From Blastocatellia bacterium (GTDB lineage: Bacteria > Acidobacteriota > Blastocatellia > Chloracidobacteriales > JADJPF01), in assembly GCA_025057015.1 (NCBI GenBank), contig JANWYG010000003.1, positions 62,001 to 126,000 of the forward strand: a DNA stretch of 64,000 bases, given 5' to 3'. The position numbers were made by a program, and so were the translations under genes. Under the pieces are notes generated by a model. It ran no database searches and was not told where the DNA came from. It was given only the letters and a program-made list of their open reading frames with translations. Positions 44,410 through 54,386 of the stretch are shown here, one piece after another. Numbering within the stretch: the stretch's first letter is position 1; every line of letters starts with the position of its first letter.

Positions 44410-45696
44410 TCAGTTCAGTCTTTTTGTAATTCGACCTTCAAGCTGGGTATTTTGCTCTTCCTCTGGCGATTTACGAGCTGCTGTAATACCGACCAGCGGA
44501 GAGCCTTTGCGCTTACGCAGCGTAAGAAGTAGTAACTCTATCTCTTGAGTTTCTTCAAGTGATTCGTCTATTTGCGAGTAGACCTTTTCTGCCTTTCTTA
44601 GAGCATTTGAGATGTGATCTAGCGTACGGCGCAGCTCCTTTAGCATCTGGCGATAGATAGTTACCGGAGTACCTAATTCATCGCTAAGCGGCTCGGTAGT
44701 ATCAAACAGCTCTGATAAGTCATCTTGGTAGAACTCTACTTCACCTTGTAGCCGTTCGCACGCAACCCGCATGTTTACAAGGGCGCGGTGAACACGTTCC
44801 AGTTCGGTGATAACGTCAATAGCCGATTGAGCATACCTCTCCAGTTCGTCTGTTATTCTTTCTACTGCGGTTATCCACCTTTCTTTTATTATGTCTGAAA
44901 CATCTGCATCTCCTGTTTTGGCAGGAAGAATGTGGCGGTTGAGGCTGGCTGTTTGACGCGTGTTTTCAAGACGTTGAACTTCACCTGAGGACCGAGGAGG
45001 AAGGGGAGAGATGGCAGCAATAGCTTGTGCTGCACAAGCTTTTAGTTTCTGAGCTGTTTCTAGATCTATGCCAGCAGTTGCTTGTATGTCTCTTGTAGCT
45101 GTGTATGCTAAATCACCCAGCTTGGTTAGGCCGACTGAAAACAGTTTCTGAAGGACTTCTGAATCTATGTCTTTGAAGTAAACAGCTAGGTCTGCGATCA
45201 TCAGTTCTGCCGCAGAGGAAGTAGTGCGGGTATCTGTTGTATCTGAGGCAACGCTACGGGATATTAACCTGGTTAGCTCCTTATAATCTGTGGAGAGGTT
45301 TCTTAGATCTTTTTTGGATAGGAGTCGCTTTTTTCCTTGGCGGAATGCTGTAAGTGGCTGCTCTATTGATTTCAGTACGTCGTAAATGTCGTTGTAATGA
45401 ATTTCTTCTGCGGCCATAATCAGCGGCTTGAGGGCTCCTATGCACATATCTATGGTACGTTCTGAGTGATCACCTGCGATGATAGAGCGGATGGACTTAC
45501 CAACTGGCGTGATGAACTGGGATACGATGGCGCGGAACATCTCCTTGAGCTCTGCTTCTACTTTGCGATCATGGGCTAGGGAAGGGCCGCTGCTAGACTC
45601 CCCCTGGTTTATAGGCAGCTCTTCTACTGCCTGAGCTACTTCTTCTTCGCGCAGGTCTTCAAGGCCAGGTAATTCTTTTTTATCCTTCTCATTCAT
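44410..45696 (-). CDS. Hypothetical protein with HhH-like motif in the BMC operon
   Basis: 428 residues, not recognised. No membrane segment. A helix-hairpin-helix-like stretch lies near residues 180-215 (LFSVGLTKLGDLAYTATRDI, then GIDLETAQKLKA). The second half is a long helical coiled coil (about 275-400, for example ITELERVHRALVNMRVACERL). It starts 1 base after the aldehyde dehydrogenase stop and ends immediately before the ACT gene, so it is part of this four-gene operon. Whether it enters the compartment is unknown. Confidence 0.7.
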   Translation of the reverse strand: MNEKDKKELPGLEDLREEEVAQAVEELPINQGESSSGPSLAHDRKVEAELKEMFRAIVSQFITPVGKSIRSIIAGDHSERTIDMCIGALKPLIMAAEEIHYNDIYDVLKSIEQPLTAFRQGKKRLLSKKDLRNLSTDYKELTRLISRSVASDTTDTRTTSSAAELMIADLAVYFKDIDSEVLQKLFSVGLTKLGDLAYTATRDIQATAGIDLETAQKLKACAAQAIAAISPLPPRSSGEVQRLENTRQTASLNRHILPAKTGDADVSDIIKERWITAVERITDELERYAQSAIDVITELERVHRALVNMRVACERLQGEVEFYQDDLSELFDTTEPLSDELGTPVTIYRQMLKELRRTLDHISNALRKAEKVYSQIDESLEETQEIELLLLTLRKRKGSPLVGITAARKSPEEEQNTQLEGRITKRLN

Positions 45697-45697
45697 T

Positions 45698-47530
45698 TCA
45701 GTCCCTATTCAATGCTGGCGACGCTATGATGTTGAAGACTCTGTTTGCTTCACCCAGTTCTCTAGCCGAAGGTGTGATAATCGTCTTGGCATTAACGTAG
45801 ATCTTCTGCTTGTCTCTTATGGCTCGCTTTACATCTTCTTCGCAAACAAAAGCTACTGGTTCGGGTTTTTGTTCTGGAGCTTGTTGCTTTTGTTCAGTTT
45901 TTTGCTCAGTTTTGACCTCAGGCTGAGCAGGAGGTGGAGGCGGCTGCTGCTGCGGTGGTTGTGCTGGGGTCTGGTGGACGGGTTCTACTGGTTGGTGACG
46001 GCGAGCTTTGCGTTCTGCTAGGAAAGCTTCTACAAGTCGCGATATCTCGGCTTCGCTGAGGTGCTCTGTTTCAGTATGATTTTTTTGTGCTGAAGCTACC
46101 TTGACTTCTTTAACTCCAGTAGCAGCTACTGCTGCTCTCGCTACGGCTGATACAGTGCTTATGGGAAGAGGCCGACTTCTTGTTACCGGCCGAGTTTCAA
46201 ACGCTATTCTTTTTATGTCCATTAAGTGGAGTGGGGAGACGTTGTCAGAGGTGACGTTTCCACCCCAACTGCCACAGCCAAGCGTCATGCTTGGCGGCAA
46301 ATCAGTTGAAAAGCCTATGGCACCGTGCGTTGTCGGTGAGTTGACTATTATTCTCGATGCCGGTTGACGCAGGCCGAACTGGCGTATTATTTCACGGTTC
46401 TGTGAATGTATGCCTATGGTATGTCCCATCCCGCCGTAGCGCAGGATCTGGTGGCATAGTTCACTGCCCAACTGCCAGTTTTCTGCCGTATAGTAGGCAA
46501 GTATGGGGGATAGTTTTTCCATTGACAGCGGATGCTCACGCCCTACACCATCCATTTCTACTATCAGCAGACGAACGTCTGCAGGGATCTTAAAGCCTGC
46601 CATTTCGGCTATGACTTGCGGAGCCTTGCCGACTATCTGCGGATTAAGTCCTCGGGTTGGAGTGACTACTATCTTTTCGAGCAGGGCTTTTTCTTGTGGT
46701 GAGCAAAAGTATGCTCCCTGAGACAGCAGTTCAGCTCGGACGCGTTTGTCTATTGCTTGTTCGCATACGATGGCTTGCTCAGAAGCACAGATAGTACCGT
46801 AGTCAAACGTCTTGCCGGCGATTACGTCTGCTACAGCTTTTGGAATATCTGCAGAGGCTTCTATAAGTACCGGCACGTTGCCTGGACCTACTCCGAAGGC
46901 TGGTTTACCAGAGCTATAGGCAGCACGGACCAGGCCAGTACCTCCTGTAGCTAAGATTACCGACGTGAGTTTATGCTTCATCAACTCTTCTGTACCTTGC
47001 AGGGTTGGGACTGACATGCAGCCTATCAAGCCGGAAGGAGCACCGGCGGCTTCGGCAGCAGCTCGCATCACGCGGGTAGTCTCATTTATGCACTGATTAG
47101 CAGAAGGATGTGGGCTAAGTACTACTCCGTTTCGAGACTTGAGAGAGATGAGAATCTTAAAAATTGCTGTTGAAGTAGGATTTGTTGAGGGAATTATTGC
47201 TGCGACTACGCCGCGTGGATCGGCTATCTCTATTAGGGTATCCGTCTCGTTTATAACTCCTACGGTCTTCAGATTACGGAAGAAGTTGTGAACATCTTCT
47301 GCAGCAAAGCGATTCTTTTCGGCTTTGTCGGCAGGTATTCCGTATCCAGTTTCCTCGTGGGCTAGTTTGCCGAGCCGATCTTTTTCTGCCAGAGCTGCTG
47401 CGGCCATTGCTGCTACTATGGCGTCTACCTTCTCTTGTGAAAAAGTGGCAAATACTTTTTGTGCTTCGTGTGCAGCCGTTACTAAATCGCGTGCTTGCTG
47501 AACTGAAATTAGATCCTTATCAGTGGGCAT
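45698..47530 (-). CDS. BMC-type CoA-acylating aldehyde dehydrogenase with C-terminal extension
   Basis: 610 residues, against about 465 for EutE/PduP-type enzymes. Residues 1-470 are the acylating aldehyde dehydrogenase core with catalytic cysteine in YGTICASEQ (about residue 257) and the nucleotide-binding region [16 protein letters not shown]. The tail has three parts: an amphipathic helix [20 protein letters not shown] (491-510), like BMC encapsulation peptides; a Pro/Gln-rich linker (about 512-558); and a short folded segment with [18 protein letters not shown], similar from memory to the TPxAR segments in EutT/EutQ proteins. Converts an aldehyde plus CoA and NAD+ to acyl-CoA inside a microcompartment. 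The BMC-H shell gene precedes it by 13 bases. Confidence 0.9.
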   Translation of the reverse strand: MPTDKDLISVQQARDLVTAAHEAQKVFATFSQEKVDAIVAAMAAAALAEKDRLGKLAHEETGYGIPADKAEKNRFAAEDVHNFFRNLKTVGVINETDTLIEIADPRGVVAAIIPSTNPTSTAIFKILISLKSRNGVVLSPHPSANQCINETTRVMRAAAEAAGAPSGLIGCMSVPTLQGTEELMKHKLTSVILATGGTGLVRAAYSSGKPAFGVGPGNVPVLIEASADIPKAVADVIAGKTFDYGTICASEQAIVCEQAIDKRVRAELLSQGAYFCSPQEKALLEKIVVTPTRGLNPQIVGKAPQVIAEMAGFKIPADVRLLIVEMDGVGREHPLSMEKLSPILAYYTAENWQLGSELCHQILRYGGMGHTIGIHSQNREIIRQFGLRQPASRIIVNSPTTHGAIGFSTDLPPSMTLGCGSWGGNVTSDNVSPLHLMDIKRIAFETRPVTRSRPLPISTVSAVARAAVAATGVKEVKVASAQKNHTETEHLSEAEISRLVEAFLAERKARRHQPVEPVHQTPAQPPQQQPPPPPAQPEVKTEQKTEQKQQAPEQKPEPVAFVCEEDVKRAIRDKQKIYVNAKTIITPSARELGEANRVFNIIASPALNRD

Positions 47531-47543
47531 CCTAATCCCTCAA

Positions 47544-47870
47544 TTAGCTTTTATCTTTGTTGGAAGATTTTTTGCTTATGCTCTCGACGCTGATTCCGTT
47601 TTCGGCAAGTACTCGTTCTACTTCCGCATGCGGTCTTGGTATGACATGTACGCTTATAAGTTCGCCTACGCGTCGAGCGGCTGCTGCTCCGGCATCGGTA
47701 GCTGCTTTGACTGCCCCTACGTCGCCACGTACGAACACGGTGACGTAGCCGGCTCCTATATAATCTTTACCTATTAAGGTGACGTTTGCCGCTTTGACCA
47801 TGGCGTCAGCTGCCTCTACGGCTCCTACAAATCCTTTGGTCTCTATCATCCCCAAAGCTTCAAAAGACAT
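47544..47870 (-). CDS. Bacterial microcompartment hexameric shell protein (BMC-H)
   Basis: 108 residues, a single BMC domain of the PduA/EutM/CcmK type. Diagnostic: [46 protein letters not shown], then [15 protein letters not shown]. Hexamers tile the protein shell and their pores pass small metabolites. A 15-residue charged tail extends past the usual end. GGAGG lies before its ATG. It is the first gene of the operon with the aldehyde dehydrogenase, and the only shell gene in this window; no vertex (BMC-P) gene was seen. Confidence 0.95.
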   Translation of the reverse strand: MSFEALGMIETKGFVGAVEAADAMVKAANVTLIGKDYIGAGYVTVFVRGDVGAVKAATDAGAAAARRVGELISVHVIPRPHAEVERVLAENGISVESISKKSSNKDKS

Positions 47871-48086
47871 TCTGTTCCTCCGGCAGTTAAGCGTTCAAAA
47901 ATTAAGGAGTTAAATGACTGATTACAAGCAACAAGCTAGCAAAAGCACTATGTTGAGTCAAGAACTTTATGGCAGGTCTGATTGTCTTTGCTTCCTCTGT
48001 TGCTAAAGGTAGCATCAGCTGAGAAGCAATTGTATAATTCTTTCAAAGAATGAGACCTGCTGCGGTAGGTGCAGGAGGGAGGATAA

Positions 48087-49418
48087 ATGGTTAGGGCGAA
48101 GCTAGCGATCGTCTCGCTTTCGGCAGCCATAGCGTTCTATGCTATTGTAGGCGGATTCTTGTCTGTACAGAAGAACGTCTTTGCAAAGGGTGACCCATAT
48201 GTTCAGCTAAGGATTTTCGGAGACGTTCTTAGGCATATAGTGAAGGATTACGTGGACGAGCCGGATTTAGAGAAGGTACGTATAGGTGCTTTGCGCGGTC
48301 TTGCCGAAGGGCTAGATCCGTACAGTGCCTACCTTACGCGGGAGCAGGTTAAAAAGTATAAGCCTGTTTCTATGGAACAGCCGGAAACTGGATTAGTGCT
48401 TTCCAAAGTTGCGGGATATATATATGTTGTGTCGGTACTAAGAGGCTCGGCTGCTGAGAAAGCTGGGCTGCGCAGCGGAGATTTTATAGAATATCTCTTG
48501 GGTTTTGCTACGCGTGACATTAGTCTCTATGACGCCCAAGAATTGCTTTCTTCGGCTGCTGGATCCGAAGTCGAGATGAAAGTGTTTCGTCGCGGTCGGC
48601 CTTATAAAGTCAAGTTCAAGGCTGCAAAATCAGTTCAGCCTGCTATAGAGGCTTCTGTGCTTGAACCAGGTATCGGCTATGTTCGTGTCACTTCCTTAGC
48701 AGAGGGTAAGGATTTAGAGCTTGCTGACCGACTCGAAGAGCTAAAAAGCAAAGGCATTTACAAGCTCATACTGGATCTGCGTGGTACTGCAAACGGCCGG
48801 ATATCTACTGCTGCAGCAGCGGCAAACCTATTTATAGGTAGTGGTGTGCTGGCAAAGGCTATAGGACAAAACGAGACCGTGGCAGCTTCTTTCAGTGCGG
48901 AGCGCTCAAAGTGCAGGTTCGAAGGGCAGCTTGTCTTACTGATAGATAAGAGCACGGCTGGCGGAGGTGAAGTATTGGCTGCGGCTATTGCCTCTGCTAA
49001 GCGCGGTGAGCTTGTTGGCGAACGTACCTTTGGGGCTGGCTCTGAGCAGCGACTGTTTGAGCTTAAGGATGGGTCTGGCCTGTTGCTTACTGTAGCAAAA
49101 TATGCTGATCCAAACGGTAAGCCTTTTATGGGAGAAAATCCTGGTCTGTTGCCTACTGTGGAAGTAAGATCTGCGGAGGTATCTGAAGCATTGCTGCCTG
49201 AATCCGAAGATCAGGTCATTGAAGAAGACTCTAACTATCCTCCGCTGCCCGTAGAACCAGCGCCAACAGAAGATCTGCAACTTAAGAAGGCACTTGAAGT
49301 CATTAAAAACCAAACGCAGCAGCCTGGTGAAAGGAAAGTTGCTGGCGAGCTTTCTTCACCTTACGGTGTTCCTGTGCCAGTAAACAAACGTGCAACACGC
49401 CTTGGAACCAGGCTGTAG
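48087..49418 (+). CDS. S41-family protease homologue lacking catalytic residues
   Basis: 443 residues. N-terminal signal anchor (about 5-25), an N-terminal helical region (PYVQLRIFGDVLRHI), a PDZ domain (about 100-175) and an S41 core (about 190-370). The S41 nucleophile motif SASASE is replaced by TAGGGE (residue 292 is Gly where the Ser belongs), and the Lys of FGKG is Ala (FGAG, residue 317); spacing between the two positions is 25 residues, as in CtpA/Prc. Both catalytic residues are therefore absent. Likely a non-catalytic, peptide-binding PDZ protein. AGGAGGGAGG precedes the ATG. Confidence 0.87.
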   Translation: MVRAKLAIVSLSAAIAFYAIVGGFLSVQKNVFAKGDPYVQLRIFGDVLRHIVKDYVDEPDLEKVRIGALRGLAEGLDPYSAYLTREQVKKYKPVSMEQPETGLVLSKVAGYIYVVSVLRGSAAEKAGLRSGDFIEYLLGFATRDISLYDAQELLSSAAGSEVEMKVFRRGRPYKVKFKAAKSVQPAIEASVLEPGIGYVRVTSLAEGKDLELADRLEELKSKGIYKLILDLRGTANGRISTAAAAANLFIGSGVLAKAIGQNETVAASFSAERSKCRFEGQLVLLIDKSTAGGGEVLAAAIASAKRGELVGERTFGAGSEQRLFELKDGSGLLLTVAKYADPNGKPFMGENPGLLPTVEVRSAEVSEALLPESEDQVIEEDSNYPPLPVEPAPTEDLQLKKALEVIKNQTQQPGERKVAGELSSPYGVPVPVNKRATRLGTRL

Positions 49419-49497
49419 CTGAGGATTGACAAGCGATGGACTACTTTTGCTATCCTTACAGAATCAACTCTATCTTCGTCTTAAGGAGAATCCGGAA

Positions 49498-50460
49498 TTG
49501 CAAAGCTCTATGGAAGTAGGCCTAATATGGCCTGAACAACCTAGATGGGAAACTGTGACCGAACGCTACGGTAAAGTTATAGCTGAGCCTTTCTTTAAAG
49601 GCTTTGCTACTGCTGTGGGCAATAGCTTGCGCAGAGTACTTCTATCTTCTATAGAAGGTACAGCTATTGCTGCCGTTCGTATTGAAGGGATAATGCATGA
49701 ATTTTCTCCTGTGCCAGGCGTAGTAGAAGACGCTACGGATATAATCCTCAATCTCAAGAAGATTGCTTTTCTGATGCATTCGGCAGAACCTAGAATAGTT
49801 ACTTTGTCGGTAGAAGGTCCGAAAGTAGTTACTTCTGACGATCTGCAAACTGACCATTTAGTAGAGGTTCTCTCGAAGGGTGTCTATATAGCTACTGTGT
49901 CTGAAGGTGGACGCCTCGAAGTGGAGATGATGCTCAAACGCGGTCGCAGGTATGTTCCTGCTGACCGTAATTACGATGGTTGTCCTACTGGGTTCATCCC
50001 AGTGGATTCGGCATACTCGCCTATCGAGAAGGTCAACTTCCAGGTTTATCCTGTACGGGTTGGCGATAACACGGAGGATTATGAAGGCCTCGTGCTGGAA
50101 GTTTGGACGAATGGTAGCGTTGATCCAGAGCTTTCTGTCGGTATTGCGGCAAAACTTATCAAAGACCATATGAAGATATTTAGCGGTGAAAATGACCGCA
50201 TAGAGAGCTACCTCGAGCAGGAGCAGCTACCTGAAATTAAAACAGATGATGGCCTGGATATGCCGATAGAGCAACTGGAATTGTCAGTGCGAGCTTATAA
50301 TTGCCTCAGAAATGCCGATGTACGGACACTGCGGGAACTACTTCAAAAATCAGAACGCGAGTTGCTTATGACCCGCAACTTTGGGCGTAAATCGCTTAAT
50401 GAAATCAAGGAAATCTTGAGTGCTATGGGACTGCAACTTCGCCAAGAGCCAAGCTCATAG
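49498..50460 (+). CDS. rpoA: RNA polymerase alpha subunit
   Basis: About 320 residues. N-terminal dimerisation domain with [41 protein letters not shown]-terminal domain complete with [19 protein letters not shown], then [18 protein letters not shown]. All expected contacts look intact, so it should be functional. A TTG at 49498 lies 9 bases after AAGGAG and is the likely start; ATG at 49510 is also possible, and a frame opens at 49426. Unusual location: between an S41 homologue and a protein kinase (2-base gap), not beside rpsD/rplQ. Confidence 0.95.
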   Translation: MQSSMEVGLIWPEQPRWETVTERYGKVIAEPFFKGFATAVGNSLRRVLLSSIEGTAIAAVRIEGIMHEFSPVPGVVEDATDIILNLKKIAFLMHSAEPRIVTLSVEGPKVVTSDDLQTDHLVEVLSKGVYIATVSEGGRLEVEMMLKRGRRYVPADRNYDGCPTGFIPVDSAYSPIEKVNFQVYPVRVGDNTEDYEGLVLEVWTNGSVDPELSVGIAAKLIKDHMKIFSGENDRIESYLEQEQLPEIKTDDGLDMPIEQLELSVRAYNCLRNADVRTLRELLQKSERELLMTRNFGRKSLNEIKEILSAMGLQLRQEPSS

Positions 50461-50462
50461 CG

Positions 50463-51362
50463 ATGTCTACTGACGTCTTATCGACTCTTTTAGGTCAATG
50501 TCTGGCTGGTAAATACAGGCTAGCAAGACATATAGGAAACGGCGGTATGGCTATTGTTTTTGCAGCAGAGCGGCTGCATATAGGTGACCTGGCCGCCGTA
50601 AAATATTTGCACCCCGCCTTCTGTGGTGATGAGCTTAAGAAGCGTCGCTTTCAGCTAGAAGCTTATACTACTTCTGCCGTGAAGCATCCAAACGTGGTTG
50701 TCGTCTATGACTTCGACGTTACGCCTTCAGGCTGTCCTTACATGGTGCTGGAACTGTTGCGTGGTACTACGCTTGCTAGCTTGCTTAAACGTACACGCAT
50801 AATTAGCCTCAACAAAGTTCTCGCTATAATGGAGCCAGTCTGTATGGCCCTATCCCTCGCACACCAGAAGTCTATACTGCATCGCGATCTCAAACCAAGC
50901 AACGTCTTCCTCCACCAGCTCGAAGACGGTACTGAAGTAATAAAGTTAATCGATTTTGGAATAGGTAAGAATCTGGAAGCAAAGGACGGACAGTTGACTC
51001 AGGAAGGTTTCATAATAGGTACGCCAGAGTACATAGCTCCCGAACGGTATACAGGAACTAATATCGATGAGCGCTCTGATATCTACAGCCTAGGCATACT
51101 GCTTTTCAGAATGCTTACCGGGCGGGTGCCGTTTACTGGCAAAACTCCTACTGAGGTTCTTCAAAAACATCTCAAGGAACCTGTGCCTGCACCCAATACA
51201 TTTAACCCCTCTATACCGCAAGAAGTATCTGAGGTTATACTACGTGCCCTAGCTAAAAGCCCCCAAGATCGGTTTTCTAGCTGTGAGAGCTTGCTAAGTG
51301 CTCTACGGCGAGCCTGTATCAGCTCCGGCGAGACTATGGAGCATTTTCGAGTCCAGTACTAA
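50463..51362 (+). CDS. Short Ser/Thr protein kinase
   Basis: 299 residues, almost only a kinase domain: lysine 47 in [14 protein letters not shown] (140-147), DFG (164-166), and the APE-like APERYTG activation-loop end. Appears active. No sensor domain or membrane segment, so cytoplasmic. It starts 2 bases after the rpoA stop, pointing to co-transcription with rpoA. Substrates are unknown. Confidence 0.9.
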   Translation: MSTDVLSTLLGQCLAGKYRLARHIGNGGMAIVFAAERLHIGDLAAVKYLHPAFCGDELKKRRFQLEAYTTSAVKHPNVVVVYDFDVTPSGCPYMVLELLRGTTLASLLKRTRIISLNKVLAIMEPVCMALSLAHQKSILHRDLKPSNVFLHQLEDGTEVIKLIDFGIGKNLEAKDGQLTQEGFIIGTPEYIAPERYTGTNIDERSDIYSLGILLFRMLTGRVPFTGKTPTEVLQKHLKEPVPAPNTFNPSIPQEVSEVILRALAKSPQDRFSSCESLLSALRRACISSGETMEHFRVQY

Positions 51363-51367
51363 GCTCC

Positions 51368-54181
51368 TTATGGAGTGAAAGTAGCTTGCGCTATGCGTTG
51401 ACCGCTGCTAATGCTTACTATGCTTATGACAACCTGCTGTCCCGGCTTCAAAAGCTGCCCTAGACGTGCATCAGAACCTACTAAGCGCGAGATAGAACCA
51501 TCAGGTTGACGAAACTTCTTAGGATACTTTGTCTTCTGAAGACGCACCTTGTCAACTTCTATGACGCTGTCATTTACTTTGAATCCATCTCCATCTACGG
51601 TCAGCTTGTCTGCCGCCGAGTTGAAACTTATTCGGTCTATCCGTCCTCTGCTTGAGGAGATTGTAAACAAACCGCTTTCATCGCTGCCGACGTTGCCTGC
51701 CGCGTCATGAGCTATGACGCGTATCCTCGCCTTAGTTTCTTTTTGTGGAACCGTCCAGATGAAAGAGCTTTGGCTGCCTGAGAGCCCAGAAACTATCGTG
51801 CTACTTTCGTTATCTTCTATCAACTGTATCTCTTGGAATGCAACGCCCGTGTCGTCGCTTGATCTCCACCTTAGCTCTATCTTGTCACCGGAGAAAAACA
51901 CCTCTCCACCTCTGGGCTGTTCTAGTACTACTTGCGGAGCGGCTCTATCTTCTACTTGCAAAGCTAACTGGAACATACCTCGGCCATGCGTTGCAGCTAC
52001 TATTACTCCTGTATGGGCATTCGTAGCTAGCCCTAGTACTGCAACTTTAGGCATACCTTCACCAAGATAGACCCACTGGCCTCGGCCAGTGGAACTGAAA
52101 AATACTCCTATGTCCGTGCCGATATATACTCTGCTTGGCATGGCTGGATCTAAAACGATGGCGTTCGCTGGTATATCTGGCAAGTTGTCACTTATATCGT
52201 TCCAAGTATTACCGCCATCTGTGCTAGCGTAGACATGACCTGTGCCGAAACCTGACACTACAGCATAGACGGAGTCTGGTCTTGTTGGATCTATTGCTAT
52301 GCCAGTGATTGCTCGGTTAGGTAATCCTCGCAGTGTCTGCCAGGTTAGCCCTTCATCTGTAGACTTTGATAAGCGCCCGTCAGAACTGCCCACGAAGAGC
52401 ACTTTTGGATCAGACCTCGCAACAGCTATAGCAGAGATTGCACCGCTGCCGTTGGTCAAATCCGTGGAAACAGCACTCCACAAATCACCTCGTGAGGTCG
52501 TGCGGAAGAGCCTAGTAGATCCTGTGTACAGGATATTAGGCTCTGTAGGATGCATGGTCAGCGGGGCGTAAAAGAGGGTGCGTTCTGAAGGTAGACCGTT
52601 TGGCAATATAGGTAGACCATCGATCTTGAGTGAGAAACGCTCACCACCATCGTCGGAACGTGCAAGCAACAGATAAAAATAGAAGTGGTACAAGATAGCA
52701 GGACTGAGGTAGTCGATAGCTGTGGCACCGCCGTCTCCTAGATCAATGTTTTTCCATATTGCCGAACCGGTATAGAGAAGAGTTCCGTTATCTTGTGTGC
52801 CACCTATGGCGTATTGCTCATTAGTAGGATGTAATGCTATGGATTGAAACTGGAACGTCGACAGTCCATTGTTTAAGGACGTCCAATTTTGCCCCAGGTC
52901 AGTCGAGCGAAAAATCCCTCCGTCGTTTGCTGAGTAAACTACGTTCGTGTCGACAGGATCGAAAGTGAATGCGTGGTTGTCTGCATGTAGGCCTAAGCCA
53001 GAACCCGTAGGGCTTGACACGTCTACAAAGCTATTGCCGCCGTCAGTAGATCTGTATGCTCCGACACCTCCCAGAAAGACTACGTCGGGTCTTGCTGGAT
53101 GCACGGCTATGACGTTGTTATACCAGCATTGCGGACTACAATAATCTGGAACGTTTGGAAGCTTTGTCCAACTTAGCCCACCGTCAGTACTTTTGTATAA
53201 TGCTGCTAGAGTGAAGGGATTTGTGTTAGAAAATGATGCAAAGAGCACGTTAGGGGCTGACTTTGCTCGTCCTAGCTCTATACGTCCCACTGAGAATCCG
53301 CTAGGTAGCTGCCGAAGTAGCTGCCAACTTTCACCGCCGTCTACTGAACGATAGACGCCGTTAGCGCTGTTGCCAAAGATTGCCCCGATAGCTGCGAGCA
53401 TGGTAGATGGATTCGAGGGATCGATGGTTAGTTCCGTTGCTGTACCTTCCAAAGTTCTGCGCCAACTGTTGCCGCCATCAGTAGATTTGTATACCCCTGC
53501 TTCGCCCGTACCAGAGCTAGCCAGAGCTGCGAAGACTTGCCGAGCATCTGAAGGATTTACGGCTATAGTTGATACTCGTGCTCTTACTGGTAGTTGGCCG
53601 GCTTGTTGCCAAGTGTTACCTTCGTCGGTAGACTTGAAGATGCCAGCTCCGTAGTAAGTGCTTCCGGAAAAGTGCGCTTCTCCGGTGCCAAGATAGATCT
53701 CGTTGTTTGGGCCAAGCGCTAGTGTTCCTACTGCTAGAGAAGGCAAGTTGTCTGTTATCGGCCTCCAGCTACTACCTCCATCATCTGAACGCCAGACACC
53801 ACCTTGTGCTGTTCCAAGGTATATTCTGGACCGATCGAGTGGCCAGACTAGTACTGACGTGGCACGGCCACTTACTGGTATCCTAGGACTTCTGCTCAAA
53901 TCAAATGGCTGCCCGTTAGGCACTGCTTCAGGGCCTATTGGCTTCCAGATGCGCCCACTCTGTGACGTGATCGCTTTTAGTTTGAGACCTTGTCCGAGTT
54001 GCTTGATGGCTTTTAGTCGAGCTTGTGCGGGAATTTCTCTGCCAGGATAGGCACGAAGGGCGTAGAAATCTTTCTCGCGGTCAAACACTCGCTCGTGTTT
54101 TACTTGTTGCTCGATACTGGCATCTAAAAAAGCGACCTGCCCTAGTAGGCAGATTAGTATAACTGTTGCAAAGCCACGCAT
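51368..54181 (-). CDS. Exported BNR/sortilin-like repeat protein
   Basis: 937 residues. Signal peptide MRGFATVILICLLGQVAFLD. More than ten Asp-box/BNR-type units (for example SDDGGSSWRPI, STDEGNTWQQ, STDGGNSWRR, STDLGQNWTS) form one or two beta-propellers (about 60-700), like VPS10/Ycf48-type proteins. C-terminal Ig-like domain (RGGEVFFSGDKIELRWRSS) and a terminal IPT-like domain similar in style to that of the FG-GAP protein at 5245. Exported; ligand unknown. It converges with the kinase gene, 5 bases apart. Confidence 0.87.
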   Translation of the reverse strand: MRGFATVILICLLGQVAFLDASIEQQVKHERVFDREKDFYALRAYPGREIPAQARLKAIKQLGQGLKLKAITSQSGRIWKPIGPEAVPNGQPFDLSRSPRIPVSGRATSVLVWPLDRSRIYLGTAQGGVWRSDDGGSSWRPITDNLPSLAVGTLALGPNNEIYLGTGEAHFSGSTYYGAGIFKSTDEGNTWQQAGQLPVRARVSTIAVNPSDARQVFAALASSGTGEAGVYKSTDGGNSWRRTLEGTATELTIDPSNPSTMLAAIGAIFGNSANGVYRSVDGGESWQLLRQLPSGFSVGRIELGRAKSAPNVLFASFSNTNPFTLAALYKSTDGGLSWTKLPNVPDYCSPQCWYNNVIAVHPARPDVVFLGGVGAYRSTDGGNSFVDVSSPTGSGLGLHADNHAFTFDPVDTNVVYSANDGGIFRSTDLGQNWTSLNNGLSTFQFQSIALHPTNEQYAIGGTQDNGTLLYTGSAIWKNIDLGDGGATAIDYLSPAILYHFYFYLLLARSDDGGERFSLKIDGLPILPNGLPSERTLFYAPLTMHPTEPNILYTGSTRLFRTTSRGDLWSAVSTDLTNGSGAISAIAVARSDPKVLFVGSSDGRLSKSTDEGLTWQTLRGLPNRAITGIAIDPTRPDSVYAVVSGFGTGHVYASTDGGNTWNDISDNLPDIPANAIVLDPAMPSRVYIGTDIGVFFSSTGRGQWVYLGEGMPKVAVLGLATNAHTGVIVAATHGRGMFQLALQVEDRAAPQVVLEQPRGGEVFFSGDKIELRWRSSDDTGVAFQEIQLIEDNESSTIVSGLSGSQSSFIWTVPQKETKARIRVIAHDAAGNVGSDESGLFTISSSRGRIDRISFNSAADKLTVDGDGFKVNDSVIEVDKVRLQKTKYPKKFRQPDGSISRLVGSDARLGQLLKPGQQVVISIVSISSGQRIAQATFTP

Positions 54182-54386
54182 ACTTACTCTGAATTTGAAG
54201 AAGTATTTTTCAGTATCTTTGACTGAGAAAGCAAGCTTTTAAATTTTGTAGTGCCACCTTACGCTCTTTCAAAAGCCCATCCTTGAAGTTTACCTGGCAT
54301 ATCGGTTAGACTTTAAGAAGGGCTGAGCTAACCTATTATCTGGTGTTTGTAAAAGGTTTTCCCTCATAAATTTAGGAGAGGGAATT

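Noticed and set aside
44860-44890. TTATCCACC word resembling a DnaA box
   Set aside because: A single imperfect copy inside a coding region; no cluster and no origin context.
48033-48038. TATAAT before the S41 gene as a promoter
   Set aside because: A -10-like hexamer is present but no matching -35 at 16-18 bases was found; not called.
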